This document shows, piece after piece, positions 23,101-32,169 of a stretch of DNA of 64,000 bases. Source of the stretch: Methyloceanibacter caenitepidi. GTDB taxonomy: Bacteria > Pseudomonadota > Alphaproteobacteria > Rhizobiales > Methyloligellaceae. The notes beneath the pieces are model-generated. The model was not told the DNA's origin, did no database searches, and saw only the letters and a program-made list of their open reading frames with translations. Each line of letters opens with the position of its first letter. The stretch's first letter is position 1. Made by a program: the position numbers and the translations under genes. The DNA lies in contig NZ_AP014648.1 in assembly GCF_000828475.1 (NCBI RefSeq), positions 620,001-684,000 of the forward strand, given 5' to 3'.

Positions 23101-23939
23101 CTACGGCGCTCAACAACGGCGATACGCTCGACGGCGTGACGCTCGTTACCGGCGACTACGTTTTGGTGAAGGACCAGTCTGCATCGGAAGAGAACGGCGT
23201 CTACGAGGTTGGAACGACGCCGGCGCGCGCGACCGAGTTCGCGTCGTATGACCAGCACCCAGGCGTGATTGTCACGGTGCAAGAAGGCAACGCCAATGCT
23301 GATCGGCGGTGGCTCTGCACGTCGAACACCGGCGGGACGCTCGATACGACGGCAATCGCGTTCCGTGAGGTCAACCCACGCATCGGCAGCGTATGGTCCG
23401 GCTTCCGCCTCACACTTCCGGACGAATGCCTTGCCTGCGATGGGCTGACGATCGGAAACGGGTCGTCCGGGGGTACGTCTCGAGCCAACGACGACACATG
23501 GCCCTTGTTTGAATACCTGTGGGACATCGGCAACACGAACGGCACCCTGTCGATCTATACCAGCGCCGGCGCGGGGTCGACGTTCGGTGCCGATGCCGCA
23601 ACTGATTTTGCGGCTAACAAGAGGTTGGCGTTGCCGGATGTTCACACGAGCAACAAGCATCTTCGCCCGGCGGACGGAACCAACATTGGTGTCGGTGAGG
23701 TTCAGACGGATGGCGCGCCGGATATTGACGGTACTTTCGGCAACAACATCCCAATGTCCGGGTCTTACAGCGGCGCGTTTTCCAGCGGTGGTTCGGCGTC
23801 GAACGCGGCAACTGCCGGTTCCACATACCCACGCGAGGGCAGTGTCACTTTTGCGGCGTCTGGCGATGACCCGACATATTCGGCGGATGAAGTTCGCGTG
23901 AACGCCATCGGCGTTCTCGTCGGAATCTATTATCGGTGA
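20151..23939 (+). CDS. Large tail fibre / receptor-binding protein with repeats and collar domains
   Basis: A 1,262-residue protein. Residues 1-70 form a virion-anchor-like segment (YNFSNYQALNPSEPIPANQV). Four related domains of about 120 residues occur at about 132-253, 262-378, 707-825 and 837-955; each has a WTFS/WDLD/YRFS/WDFD-like start, a GDGY/GEWR/GDVR motif and a KGYL/KGEF/RGRL-type strand. Phage collar-type domains lie at about 415-500 (PNANWLYRDGSTIG, VALPDSRGVALYG) and 1077-1180. HSHG and HDHR near 597-628 resemble metal-binding histidines of trimeric fibres. Residues 970-1075 are the common VRAATTGNITIS-type fibre domain. It probably makes host contact. Confidence 0.85.
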   Translation: MPQPPQYDRQYNFSNYQALNPSEPIPANQVDIEFNEIKQTLDAILQNLSLIQRDDGELANDTVGNDQISAAVSLGFDAPVEWTPNTVFALTSTVFHDGVFYRAASAHTSGETFDENNWFVVADFTIINTDPGIRWTFSDSTNTGADPGDGYLAFNNADPSIATAMAISKTGTARSEDVAPDVSGWLEEWGRSENANKGYLLVKKAGNSSKFISHVVVSISDQTDYYLVTLRSDGGAVDGSFANDEAVNVEFVPAGERGTSAGIAWDLDAASTDTSTTPGVGEWRANNATIESATELAFDDQSAEIGNPDFSGILDRWAASPANPKGYLFISKAGRGDKRIEFDVTEVTADSGFYRVTVANGARVGTFADGDSCSIQFVRSADTDITNAMARDFANATGVVTPDLLDAAVAGGLIDIGFSFPWDFSALPNANWLYRDGSTIGKVGSGADHEDDDYRTLFDLCKAEAGLGNAGTEDFDAGDTVALPDSRGVALYGRDNMGQGAANRLQKSTTINTTSSLTTATVASATDLCVGMFVLSANVPAGTLISAISGTTLTLSQAATATASGTAARFSIINDPQVAGSVGGAQTIALILAMLAAHSHGDGSLSWNGSVSGSVSPNPHDHRVSRGDRRDDKNAASSDGSTFWTWDQSNFDTDSRAISWSGSVSGSISGNTASSGGGQPHPNVGPGAVTNWIILAKKTVNDIIPIGLGNRYYRFSTAISEAAPGDGYARVDNADLASATEIYIDDDDFEGNDLEALLLRIGASDSVDKGEFQITNLTQRGKFAVFRIDAAASDQTGYVKLAVTYITGSGTDSFAQDDRLALVERATGDKGNRGLDPGVRWDFDISTTMADPGTGDVRFNNAALASVSEIAVSATSAEAGGPDVSDLVASWDDSTNSADRGRLVFKKISAPGTFAAFKIVSAVTDNTGWLRFDVSYVTSSGSFSDADGLVAEFSPSGNVGAAGGSGGGAASTVRAATTGNITISTALNNGDTLDGVTLVTGDYVLVKDQSASEENGVYEVGTTPARATEFASYDQHPGVIVTVQEGNANADRRWLCTSNTGGTLDTTAIAFREVNPRIGSVWSGFRLTLPDECLACDGLTIGNGSSGGTSRANDDTWPLFEYLWDIGNTNGTLSIYTSAGAGSTFGADAATDFAANKRLALPDVHTSNKHLRPADGTNIGVGEVQTDGAPDIDGTFGNNIPMSGSYSGAFSSGGSASNAATAGSTYPREGSVTFAASGDDPTYSADEVRVNAIGVLVGIYYR

Positions 23940-23944
23940 GGGCC

Positions 23945-24625
23945 ATGGCGAAGATTTACAGATTTAACCCGGAGAACGGCGCATATGTTTCCGAGCAGGA
24001 TGCTGTTCGCGAGGATGGCGCGACCATCACGGTTGAGGCAGGCCATCCGTCTTTGACCAGTGTGCCCGCGCCTGAACCTCGTAAGGGCTATGAGCGGATT
24101 TTTCATCGAGACCGTGATCCGCAGAAATGGACCTACGAAGAAAACCACGATGGCGAGACGGTCTACGATAAGCAAACGGGTGCCCGCGTCGTGCTCAAGA
24201 TCGGCAAGAACCGATACCTGAAATACGGCCCAATTCCAGACAGCTTCACAGCGGAGAAGCCGTCCGGCCCATACGACACATTCGATGCCGAGACGGGCAA
24301 GTGGGTCGAGGACGCCGCGCTCAAGCGGGCTGCGACCGTCCCTGTATCCATCACGCCACGTCAGATGCTTCTTGGTCTCATGGGCAACGGCATGATTACT
24401 GAGCAGGAAGCACTGGACGCTGCAAAAACCGGCGCCGTGCCCGCCTCGGTCCAGCAGATTTTCGACGCGCTGCCAACCTCGGCTGAGCGCGTTGCTGCGG
24501 AGATTACCTGGGCCAAGATGAGCGTAGTCGAGCGCGACCATCCCCTTGTGCTCGCGCTTCTGTTGGCAGCAGAAAAAACCGAGGCGGAAGGCGATGCGTT
24601 CTTCGTCGCCTGTTCGAAACTTTGA
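23945..24625 (+). CDS. Fibre-associated hypothetical protein
   Basis: A 226-residue protein directly after the fibre gene. No domain is recognised with certainty; the C-terminal part (ITPRQMLLGLMGNGMITEQE, then WAKMSVVERDHPLV) recalls proteins encoded behind phage tail fibres, so a fibre chaperone or accessory role is possible. ATG 23945 preferred over GTG 23936. Confidence 0.6.
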   Translation: MAKIYRFNPENGAYVSEQDAVREDGATITVEAGHPSLTSVPAPEPRKGYERIFHRDRDPQKWTYEENHDGETVYDKQTGARVVLKIGKNRYLKYGPIPDSFTAEKPSGPYDTFDAETGKWVEDAALKRAATVPVSITPRQMLLGLMGNGMITEQEALDAAKTGAVPASVQQIFDALPTSAERVAAEITWAKMSVVERDHPLVLALLLAAEKTEAEGDAFFVACSKL

Positions 24626-24634
24626 GGGCGCGGT

Positions 24635-24946
24635 ATGACTAGCTTTGATGAAATCTCGTTGATGCTCGGTGAGGTCCGGGGCGAGCTCAAAGGCTTGGGC
24701 GAAAAATTCGATGGGCACGAGAAACGGACGTGTCGGAACCTCAACACGATGCAGCGTAGGCTGTCGAGCCTCGACAAACATCTAGGCCGTGTCGTTGCGG
24801 TCGAGGCCAAGCTTGAGGAGATCGCACCAATCGTGAACAGCGTCCAGCAGGCGCGGTGGAAGGCCGCTGGTTTCGTCGCGGGCGTGTCGTTAGTGGCGGG
24901 GGGCGTCGGCGGCGCCGCCACGCTTTTCCTGAATTGGTTTGCGTAG
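24635..24946 (+). CDS. Coiled-coil protein with C-terminal membrane segment, holin-like candidate
   Basis: A 103-residue protein. Residues 5-65 are coiled-coil (LGEVRGELKGLGEKFDGHEK region); residues 76-100 (AAGFVAGVSLVAGGVGGAA) form a transmembrane helix. This layout is seen in class III-like holins and in tail-anchored phage proteins. No other clear holin lies near the endolysin, which makes it a candidate. It sits between the fibre and terminase genes. Confidence 0.5.
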   Translation: MTSFDEISLMLGEVRGELKGLGEKFDGHEKRTCRNLNTMQRRLSSLDKHLGRVVAVEAKLEEIAPIVNSVQQARWKAAGFVAGVSLVAGGVGGAATLFLNWFA

Positions 24947-24956
24947 GAGAGGAACG

Positions 24957-26240
24957 ATGGCGAATCCGAGACCGGACGAAAAGCAGCTTCGGACAGTTTT
25001 CGACGCCATCTCCCAAGCGGTGAGGGAAGGGTGCCGGATCGGGGGCATGCCCTCTGCGTTTGTGCGTGCTGCGGAGATTCGTAGCATGGACCCAAGCACG
25101 CTTCGGCGTTGGTACAAATGGGGTCTCGAGGAGGGGTTCACGGTCGATGTGCCGGCGCCGCCGGCGGCTGAGGCCGTCGTTGCCGGTGAGGACACCGCGG
25201 CGTCTCCGGAAACGGTGCGTTTGTTGTTGGCTAAGCGGCCGCATTCCCTGGCCGAGCTGTCGAAGGCGGCGGAATCGTCCATCGGCGAGGTTCTGAACTG
25301 TGTTGATGAACTCCTCGATCAGGGTGTCAACATCCATCGCCGCGGCGACGTTTACGAGATCCCCAAGGATGTGCAGCCGGCCTTCGCGAAGCACGGGAAG
25401 CTTCAGTACGTGTCGCGCCCTGACAACACGTTTCTGTTTGGCGCCAGCGGCGACCAGCACATAGGGTCGAAATACGCCCGGTACGACGCCCTCGACGACC
25501 TCTACGACCGATTCGAAGCGGCCGGGGTCGATCGTGTGTTCAACACCGGTAATTGGATCGACGGCGATGCGCGTTTCAACAAGTTCGACGTGGAAGCGCA
25601 CGGGCTAGAGGCGCAATGCGCGCTGCTCGCCGATCGGTTCCCAAAACGAGACGGCATCGAGACCTATGCGATTTGGGGCGACGACCATGAGGGGTGGTAC
25701 GCGCAGCGCGAGGGGGTCGATGTCGGCCGGTACGCCGAAGGGGTGATGACGCAGGCCGGCCGCGAGGACTGGCACGACATCGGCTTCATGGAGAGCCACA
25801 TCGAGCTCGTCAACGCGAACACGGGCGCGACTGCTATCCTGGCCGTGGTGCATCCTGGCGGAGGCAGCGCGTACGCGCTGAGCTACAGCATCCAGAAGAT
25901 CGTGGAGAGCTACGAGGGTGGGGAGAAGCCCAATGTCGCGCTCTATGGGCACTATCACAAGCTTTGGGCCGGGCTGATCCGGAACGTGTGGGTCGCGCAG
26001 ACCGGATGCACGCAGGATCAAACGGTCTTCATGCGGAAGAAGCGGCTTGAGGCGCACGTTGGCGGTCTCATCTGCGGGCTGGAACAGGATCCGGAGACGG
26101 GGGCTATTCTCAGCTTCTCGCCACAGATCATCCGCTACTTCAACGAAGCGTGGTACGCGCGGGAAGGCCGCGCGAACGATCGGTGGTCGTACACCAAGCC
26201 GGCACGGATGTTGCCGCGGTCCCCGTCAGCCATCCGTTGA
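24957..26240 (+). CDS. Calcineurin-like metallophosphoesterase with N-terminal HTH
   Basis: A 427-residue protein. Residues 1-60 contain a terminase-like HTH segment (FVRAAEIRSMDPSTLRRWYK) and 75-130 a second small helical domain. Residues 150-390 hold metallophosphoesterase motifs: GDQHIGS, NTGNWIDGD, WGDDHEGW and YGHYHK, with VHPGGGSAYALSYS between. Phage homologues sit before the terminase gene; the substrate is unknown, with DNA ends or nucleotides possible. GGAGAGG precedes ATG 24957. Confidence 0.82.
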   Translation: MANPRPDEKQLRTVFDAISQAVREGCRIGGMPSAFVRAAEIRSMDPSTLRRWYKWGLEEGFTVDVPAPPAAEAVVAGEDTAASPETVRLLLAKRPHSLAELSKAAESSIGEVLNCVDELLDQGVNIHRRGDVYEIPKDVQPAFAKHGKLQYVSRPDNTFLFGASGDQHIGSKYARYDALDDLYDRFEAAGVDRVFNTGNWIDGDARFNKFDVEAHGLEAQCALLADRFPKRDGIETYAIWGDDHEGWYAQREGVDVGRYAEGVMTQAGREDWHDIGFMESHIELVNANTGATAILAVVHPGGGSAYALSYSIQKIVESYEGGEKPNVALYGHYHKLWAGLIRNVWVAQTGCTQDQTVFMRKKRLEAHVGGLICGLEQDPETGAILSFSPQIIRYFNEAWYAREGRANDRWSYTKPARMLPRSPSAIR

Positions 26241-26271
26241 GTCCGATGCTGAAATCTGAGAAGATGAAAAC

Positions 26272-27933
26272 GTGACAGACCTGACGCAGGACGAAATCTA
26301 TGCCAAGAAGCAGCGGCTTCTGTGGCTGACGAAACGCCGGCTGCTCGTCCGCGAGGCGAAGGACAGCCTGCGCGTCTTCATGCGCCTCATGCTGCCCGAC
26401 GAAGAGTTCCCCGACGACCCGTATAAGAGCGAGTATCAGGACACGGCGCACGGGGCGCTGTTGTGCGAGATCGTTCAGGACATTGAGGCGGGGCGTAGAA
26501 AACGGGTGGCCGTCTCGATCCCGCCCCAGCACGGTAAGACGTGGCATTTGTCGACCTTCGGCCCGGCGTGGATCCTTGGGCGCAACCCGCGCGCCAAGAT
26601 CATCGTCGGCACCTACAATGAGACCCGCGCGGACGAGCTCGGCGAGGCATTCCGCGATCTTCTATTGTCGGATGCCTATCGTCAGGTGTTCCCGAACGTC
26701 GAGGTTTCGAAGTCGTCGAAAAGCAAGTCGGCGATCACTCTGCTCGTCAACGGCCGCGCCGCCGGCAAGATTCACTTCGTTTCGATGCAAGGCACGGTTA
26801 CGGGCCGTACGGCGCATTACTTTTTCGTCGACGACCCGATCAAGGACGACGAAGAGGTTCAGAGCGACACCTACCGCGAGAAGCTGTGGAAGCGGTTCTT
26901 CTCCGTGGCATACTCCCGCGGCTCCAAGAAGACCCGGATGGTGGTTGTCCACACCCGTTGGCATGCGGACGATCTTATCGGCCGGTTGTGTGACCCCAAC
27001 CACGTTGAGCGGGGCAAACTCTTAAAACACAACGAGAAAGAGTGGCTGTACCTTAATTTGAGCGGCGTGATCTACGATCCGCCCCTGGCCGAGGCGCTTG
27101 GGCTTGTTTTGAAAGCGCAGACCGATCCGGAGATTGTGGAAGCCTTCGGGGATCGGCCATGTTGCGCGCTGTGGGAAGACGAAAAGCCGCTCGATTTCTA
27201 CGTTGCCTGGAAGATGGCCGAGCCGCGTACGTTCACGGCGTTGGTCATGGGCCAGCCGTCGGTTGAGGATGGCGAATATTTCAAGGCGGAAAATCTTGTC
27301 GAGTATGACGCTCACGAATTGCCGGCGAACCTTACGATTTACGGCGCGTCCGACCATGCTGTGACCGAGGAGCAGCGGAACGATCCAAACTGCATCGGCT
27401 GCGTGGGGGTCGACGAGAACGACGTTATTTGGGTGCTGCCTGACCTCGTGTGGGAGCGGCAGGAGACGGACGATACGGTCGAAGACCTGATCCTTCAATT
27501 CAAGAGGCACAACCCGCAGCTTTGGTGGATGGAAGACGAACTGATCTCCAAGTCGTTCGGCCCGTTCCTTCACAAGCGCATGGTCGAGGAGCGCGTTTTT
27601 GTGACGATCGATCCGGTGCGGCCGTCCAAGAAAAAGAAGATGCGGGCGCGGGCGATCCAAGGCCGCGTGGCGATGAACATGGTGCGTTTCCCGCGCCATG
27701 CCCCGTGGTGGCAGCAAGCCAAGTCGGAAATGCTGCAATTCCCCTACGGGGTCCATGACGATTTTGTCGACTGGCTGTCGCACATCGGCATGGGCTTAAT
27801 GAAGGAGCGGCGCGCGATGCCGGCGCAGCCGAAGCCCTCCTTGTGTGTCGTCGGCAGTCCGCAATGGATCATGCAACAGTCAAACTTGCGCGCGCGGGCG
27901 GAGAAGCGTGCCGCGTCGAATAGAGGTTGGTGA
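26272..27933 (+). CDS. Terminase large subunit (terL)
   Basis: A 553-residue packaging motor. Residues 82-92 are Walker A (SIPPQHGKTW), residues about 183-195 are Walker B (HYFFVDDPIKDDEE), and the C-terminal RNase H-like nuclease is marked by YGASDHAVTEE, WMEDELISK and HDDFVDWLS. GTG 26272 follows a partial motif copy (CTGAAATCTGAGAA) 12 nt upstream. The stop and the portal start overlap as TGATG. Confidence 0.95.
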   Translation: MTDLTQDEIYAKKQRLLWLTKRRLLVREAKDSLRVFMRLMLPDEEFPDDPYKSEYQDTAHGALLCEIVQDIEAGRRKRVAVSIPPQHGKTWHLSTFGPAWILGRNPRAKIIVGTYNETRADELGEAFRDLLLSDAYRQVFPNVEVSKSSKSKSAITLLVNGRAAGKIHFVSMQGTVTGRTAHYFFVDDPIKDDEEVQSDTYREKLWKRFFSVAYSRGSKKTRMVVVHTRWHADDLIGRLCDPNHVERGKLLKHNEKEWLYLNLSGVIYDPPLAEALGLVLKAQTDPEIVEAFGDRPCCALWEDEKPLDFYVAWKMAEPRTFTALVMGQPSVEDGEYFKAENLVEYDAHELPANLTIYGASDHAVTEEQRNDPNCIGCVGVDENDVIWVLPDLVWERQETDDTVEDLILQFKRHNPQLWWMEDELISKSFGPFLHKRMVEERVFVTIDPVRPSKKKKMRARAIQGRVAMNMVRFPRHAPWWQQAKSEMLQFPYGVHDDFVDWLSHIGMGLMKERRAMPAQPKPSLCVVGSPQWIMQQSNLRARAEKRAASNRGW

Positions 27934-29975
27934 TGGAAGACGAACGCCTAGAGCAAAACGAGTCGACCGAAGCGGAGGAGCCGAAGGTCGATGACGCGCG
28001 CAAGAAGTTCATCGAAGAGTGGAGCGAGCGGATCAAGGAATCCCGCGATCACTGGAAGACGCTCGGCGTCTACGACGAGATGAAGACGAACCAAGAGTTT
28101 GCGAAGCGCGGCGCCGACTCGGATTGGATCAAGGGCGGAAACTACACGGTCCCGATCCTGAACCGGCACATCAACCAGGCCGTCAGTCAGCTCTACGCCA
28201 AGAACCCCACGGCGCTCGTGAAGCGGCGCGAGAAGATGCTCTACAAGCTGTGGGATGGCCGCGCCGACACGTTGCAGGCGGCGCTGGCCGGCGTCGGTAT
28301 CGGCGATGGGGAATCGATCGCCATCGTCCAAGAGGTTTTGGCTGTGCGGCAGTACGAGCTGCAGATGGACCGCATGTCCAAAACGATGCAGATCTTGTGG
28401 GACTATTACGTCGGCGAGCAGGCGTGCAATTTCAAGCAACAGCTCAAGGCCGCCGTTCGCCGGGCGAAGGTCTGCAAGGTCGGCTACGTCAAACTCGGCT
28501 ACCAACGGATCCTCGAGAAGCGTCCGGAAATCACGGCGCAGATCGAGGATGTCACGACGAAGATAGCGGCCGTCGAGCGCATTTTGCAGGACATTGCCGA
28601 AGGCAAGATTGACGATCAGAGCGCCGAGTTGGAGCGGCTGCGTGTCAACTTGGCGGAATTGCAGGAGCAGGAGACGCTTCTCGTGCGCGAGGGCCTGATC
28701 TTCGACTTCCCGCGTGCGAACGAAATTACGATCGACAAGAACTGCGTCCATCTCAAGAGCTTGGCCGGAGCGGGCTGGGTTTCGCACGACTTCCACATGA
28801 CGCCGCGCAAGATCAAAGAGACGTGGGGCGTCGACATCAAGGACGCCTATACGAAATACAAGCCGGACGGATCGCAATATGACGACAATTGCAAAAATCC
28901 GACGGCGTATGTTCACGAAGTCCACGACAAAGAAGACCGTCACTGTTTCGTTATTGTCGACGGGTATCACGACTATGTGAAAGAGCCGTATTCTCAGTTG
29001 AAGATTGAGCGGTTCTTCCCGATCTTCCCAATTGTATTCAACGAAACTGAAGACGAGAAGAACATCTACCCGCCGTCCGATATTGAATTGGCGAAAGACA
29101 TTCAAAACGAGTACAACCGCAGCCGTGAAAGCTTGAGGGAGCACCGCCGCGCGGCGCGCCCGTGGTGGGTCGAGGGGCAGGGCCTCGAGCGCGAGGAAAA
29201 GGAAAAAATCGCCAACCACGAGGCGCACGAGGTCGTCACCGTCAAAACGCTCGGCACCGGGCAGAAGATCACGGATTTGATTCAGGCCGGCCCGACCGCT
29301 TCGATCGATCCGAACCTCTACGAAGTCAACATGCACTACGAGGATCTGCAGCGGGTCTTGGGTACGTCCGCGGCGCGGTTCGGCGGCACGTCGGGCGACA
29401 CGGCGACGGAAGTGTCCGTGGCCGAGGAAAGCTATGCCGACACGAACTCCGACAACGTGGACGACCTCGACGAGGTTCTGACGGAGCTGGCCAAGGCGGC
29501 CGGCCAGGTCATGCTTACCGAAGTCGCAAAAGAGACGGTGATCGAGATTGTGGGCGAGGGCGCTGTATGGCCCGATATGCCGCAAACCCGTGAGCAGGTG
29601 GCCAAAGACCTCTCGCTCGACATCAAGGCGGGGTCTTCCGGTCGGCCGAATGCCGCGGCGGAACTGGCGAAACTCGAGCGCGGTGCCCCGATTTTGATTC
29701 AGCTTCAGGGCATCAACCCTGAAGTGCTGGGCCGCCGCTACGCCGAACTGATCGACATGGACCCGGATGAGCTCGTCGCGGGCGGCATGCCGTCGATTCA
29801 GGCGATGAACGCGCTCATGGCCAAGGCGGGCGCACAGCCGGCGACAGGCGACCCGGCGACGGACCCGGCGTCGCAGGGCGGCGAGGGCGCCGACAACGCG
29901 CCGGGGCCGCAGCAGAATGAGGGCGAGCCCGGTGGCCAGCCTGCCTATCCCGCGCCAGCGCCACCGGTTGCTTGA
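27933..29975 (+). CDS. Portal protein
   Basis: A 680-residue protein after terL, length and position typical of podoviral portals. YTVPILNRHINQAVSQLYAK near residue 70, the long helical middle with coiled coil (EDVTTKIAAVERILQDIAEG), and KDIQNEYNRSRESLREHRRA plus DLQRVLGTSAARFGG are common portal features. The C-terminus is a low-complexity Gly/Pro/Ala tail. It forms the dodecameric entry vertex of the capsid. Confidence 0.88.
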   Translation: MEDERLEQNESTEAEEPKVDDARKKFIEEWSERIKESRDHWKTLGVYDEMKTNQEFAKRGADSDWIKGGNYTVPILNRHINQAVSQLYAKNPTALVKRREKMLYKLWDGRADTLQAALAGVGIGDGESIAIVQEVLAVRQYELQMDRMSKTMQILWDYYVGEQACNFKQQLKAAVRRAKVCKVGYVKLGYQRILEKRPEITAQIEDVTTKIAAVERILQDIAEGKIDDQSAELERLRVNLAELQEQETLLVREGLIFDFPRANEITIDKNCVHLKSLAGAGWVSHDFHMTPRKIKETWGVDIKDAYTKYKPDGSQYDDNCKNPTAYVHEVHDKEDRHCFVIVDGYHDYVKEPYSQLKIERFFPIFPIVFNETEDEKNIYPPSDIELAKDIQNEYNRSRESLREHRRAARPWWVEGQGLEREEKEKIANHEAHEVVTVKTLGTGQKITDLIQAGPTASIDPNLYEVNMHYEDLQRVLGTSAARFGGTSGDTATEVSVAEESYADTNSDNVDDLDEVLTELAKAAGQVMLTEVAKETVIEIVGEGAVWPDMPQTREQVAKDLSLDIKAGSSGRPNAAAELAKLERGAPILIQLQGINPEVLGRRYAELIDMDPDELVAGGMPSIQAMNALMAKAGAQPATGDPATDPASQGGEGADNAPGPQQNEGEPGGQPAYPAPAPPVA

Positions 29976-30000
29976 CACGAGTGTAGAAATCTGAGAATTA
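29972..30000 (+). promoter_or_regulatory. Promoter/motif copy upstream of scaffold and capsid genes
   Basis: TTGACA (29972-29977), 17 bp, then GAATTA (29995-30000). The spacer contains TGTAGAAATCTGAGAA (29982-29997), the 16-mer shared with 8328 and 43327. An RBS (AAGGAG) and ATG 30043 follow. It would drive the capsid genes, with the motif placed where a repressor would block it. Confidence 0.6.
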
Positions 30001-30042
30001 TGCAATACGACAGAAAGTGTCGAAGGAGTTTTGACGTAAAAC

Positions 30043-31080
30043 ATGCCTCCCGAATCGTCACCGGAGCCCGAAGTCGAAGCTAACGCAGAGACCCAGGACA
30101 ATCAGGACGTAAACACCCCGGCAGAATCGTCCGATGCCGAGCCAGGCGTAGAAAAGTCCACCTTATTGCAGACCGTCGAGGCCGCGCTGCAGGGTGAGAA
30201 GGCAGAATCGCCGACTGCCGACGTTGGGAACGAGAAGGCAGAACCGGAGACCACCGACAAGTCGGGAGAACAGACTGACGAAGCCGAGGATGACGAGGAG
30301 TTGTCCGACGAGGAGCGAAAGCTTCTGTCTGAAAAGGCCAATCGCCGGTTTGTGAGCCTCACGCACCAACGCGACGAAGCAAAGCGCGAAACGGAATCTT
30401 TGAAGCCACGCGCTGAGCAATGGGATCGTTTGACGGGGTTTCTCCACGAAAACGATATCACGTCGCAAGAGGTCAACAACGCCCTCGAAATCACACGGCT
30501 TATCAACAGCCAGGATTACGGGAAAGCGTTGGAAGTCCTCGGACCGATCTACGAGGAAGTGGCGGCGCGAGCCGGCCAAGTGCTTCCCGAGGATCTGCAA
30601 GAGGATGTGAGACTCGGAAAGATCACTCTCGACAGAGCCAAAGAGTTGAGTGTGGCGCGGGCCAATGCGGCGGCAACGCAGCAGCGGACAGAGCGGCAAA
30701 CTCAGCGAGACACCGAGAAAGACGAGCAAGAGCGGAATGCTAAGGTCGTCAACACTGCGGTCGAGGCAGTCGATAAGTGGGCGAAGGGCAAAGCTGGATC
30801 CGACCCGGATTGGCATCTGAAGCAGGACGCCGTTTCGGAGCAGGTCGAGTTGGCCATCAACCGGATGAAGCGCGAGGGCAAGTCCTTCGACGCGAACGAT
30901 CCGGGCAAGTCGGCGGTAGAGCTCGCCGAGAACGCGCTCAAAGTGGTCGAGGAACGGATGAAAAAGTTCCGCCCGAAGCCGGAGGAGCGTCGAGCACCGA
31001 ACGGGCAGTTTGCTTCGCCCCACGCGAAGCCCACGCCGAAGTCGCATATGGAAGCGGTCGAGCAAGCTTTGAGTGGGTAA
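30043..31080 (+). CDS. Scaffolding protein
   Basis: A 345-residue, highly charged helical protein between portal and capsid genes. Residues 1-100 are acidic and Glu/Ser/Asp-rich (EPEVEANAETQDNQDVNT), 110-300 form coiled coils and the C-terminus is basic (KKFRPKPEERRAPNGQF), the standard layout of scaffolds that bind the coat through a basic tail. No protease motif is seen. Confidence 0.82.
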   Translation: MPPESSPEPEVEANAETQDNQDVNTPAESSDAEPGVEKSTLLQTVEAALQGEKAESPTADVGNEKAEPETTDKSGEQTDEAEDDEELSDEERKLLSEKANRRFVSLTHQRDEAKRETESLKPRAEQWDRLTGFLHENDITSQEVNNALEITRLINSQDYGKALEVLGPIYEEVAARAGQVLPEDLQEDVRLGKITLDRAKELSVARANAAATQQRTERQTQRDTEKDEQERNAKVVNTAVEAVDKWAKGKAGSDPDWHLKQDAVSEQVELAINRMKREGKSFDANDPGKSAVELAENALKVVEERMKKFRPKPEERRAPNGQFASPHAKPTPKSHMEAVEQALSG

Positions 31081-31098
31081 AGGCGATGAGTAGGTACA

Positions 31099-32142
31099 AT
31101 GCCTTTTACCGTTCAAGAACTCGAGAACATCGCGAACGCGAGCCTCGATTATCACTGGAATACCCCTGAAGTCCGGTCGCAGACCCTTCAGGACAAGCCC
31201 CTTCTCAAGGCCCTCAAAGGCATGGAGAAGACTTTCCCCGGCGGCAAGGAAGAAATCACCGTCGGCGTCAAGGGCGAGTACACCACGACCATCCAGGGCT
31301 TCGAGCACGACGAGACTGTCACGTACGCCAACCCGGCGAACATGAAGCGTGCTCGCTACCCGTGGAAGCTGATCCATGCCGGTATCTCCGTCACCATGCA
31401 CGAGCTTGCCAAGGACGGCATTTCGATCACGGACACGGCGACCGGCAAGGGTGAGAAGAACCACACCGATCGCGAGAAGACCGCCATCGCGAACCTCATG
31501 GCTGACAAGAATGAGGACATGATGGAGGGCTGGGATCGCGGCATGAACACGATGTTTTGGGGTGACGGTTCGGCCGACGCCCAGCTCGTGCCCGGCATCA
31601 CGTCCTTCGTGCTCGACGATCCGACCTCGGCGATTGTCGTGGGCGGCATCGATCAGTCCGCGAACGCTTGGTGGCGCAACCGTGCCCGGCTTGCCATGAC
31701 GGCTTCGACGGCTGCGGATCAGAACGTCGTTCAGAAGATGCAGTACGACTGGCGCCAGCTTCGCCGGTACGGCGGTCGTCCGAACCTCGTCCTGGCCGGC
31801 TCCGACTTCCTCGATTGGGTGGAGCAGGAGCTCCGGGCCAAGGGCAACTACACGCTCGAGGGCTGGAATTCCAAGTCCAAGACGGACGCCTCCATCGCGG
31901 ATATCAGCTTCAAGGGTGTGAACTTCCAGTACGACCCGACGCTCGACGATATGAGCAAGGCGAAATACTGCTACGCCCTCGACACCCGGCACATCTACCC
32001 GATGGCCATCGAGGGTGAGTCCGAGAAGACCCACAACCCGGCGCGGCCGCACGACAAGTACGTGTTCTACCGTGCCAAGACCTCGATGCTCGGCCTGATC
32101 TGCCGTCAGCGCAATGCGCAGCAGGTCTGGTCGATCGCGTAA
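31099..32142 (+). CDS. Major capsid protein
   Basis: A 347-residue coat protein. VQELENIANASLDYHWNTPE at the start, the FPGGKEEITVGVKGEY strand, GWDRGMNTMFWGDGSADAQL and the C-terminal YRAKTSMLGLICRQRNAQQV fit the HK97-fold coat proteins of podovirus-like phages. It follows the scaffold by 18 nt. No N-terminal delta domain or protease is seen, so processing by cleavage is unlikely. Confidence 0.88.
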   Translation: MPFTVQELENIANASLDYHWNTPEVRSQTLQDKPLLKALKGMEKTFPGGKEEITVGVKGEYTTTIQGFEHDETVTYANPANMKRARYPWKLIHAGISVTMHELAKDGISITDTATGKGEKNHTDREKTAIANLMADKNEDMMEGWDRGMNTMFWGDGSADAQLVPGITSFVLDDPTSAIVVGGIDQSANAWWRNRARLAMTASTAADQNVVQKMQYDWRQLRRYGGRPNLVLAGSDFLDWVEQELRAKGNYTLEGWNSKSKTDASIADISFKGVNFQYDPTLDDMSKAKYCYALDTRHIYPMAIEGESEKTHNPARPHDKYVFYRAKTSMLGLICRQRNAQQVWSIA

Positions 32143-32169
32143 CCCTGGATAAGGAAAGGAGCCAAAGCT

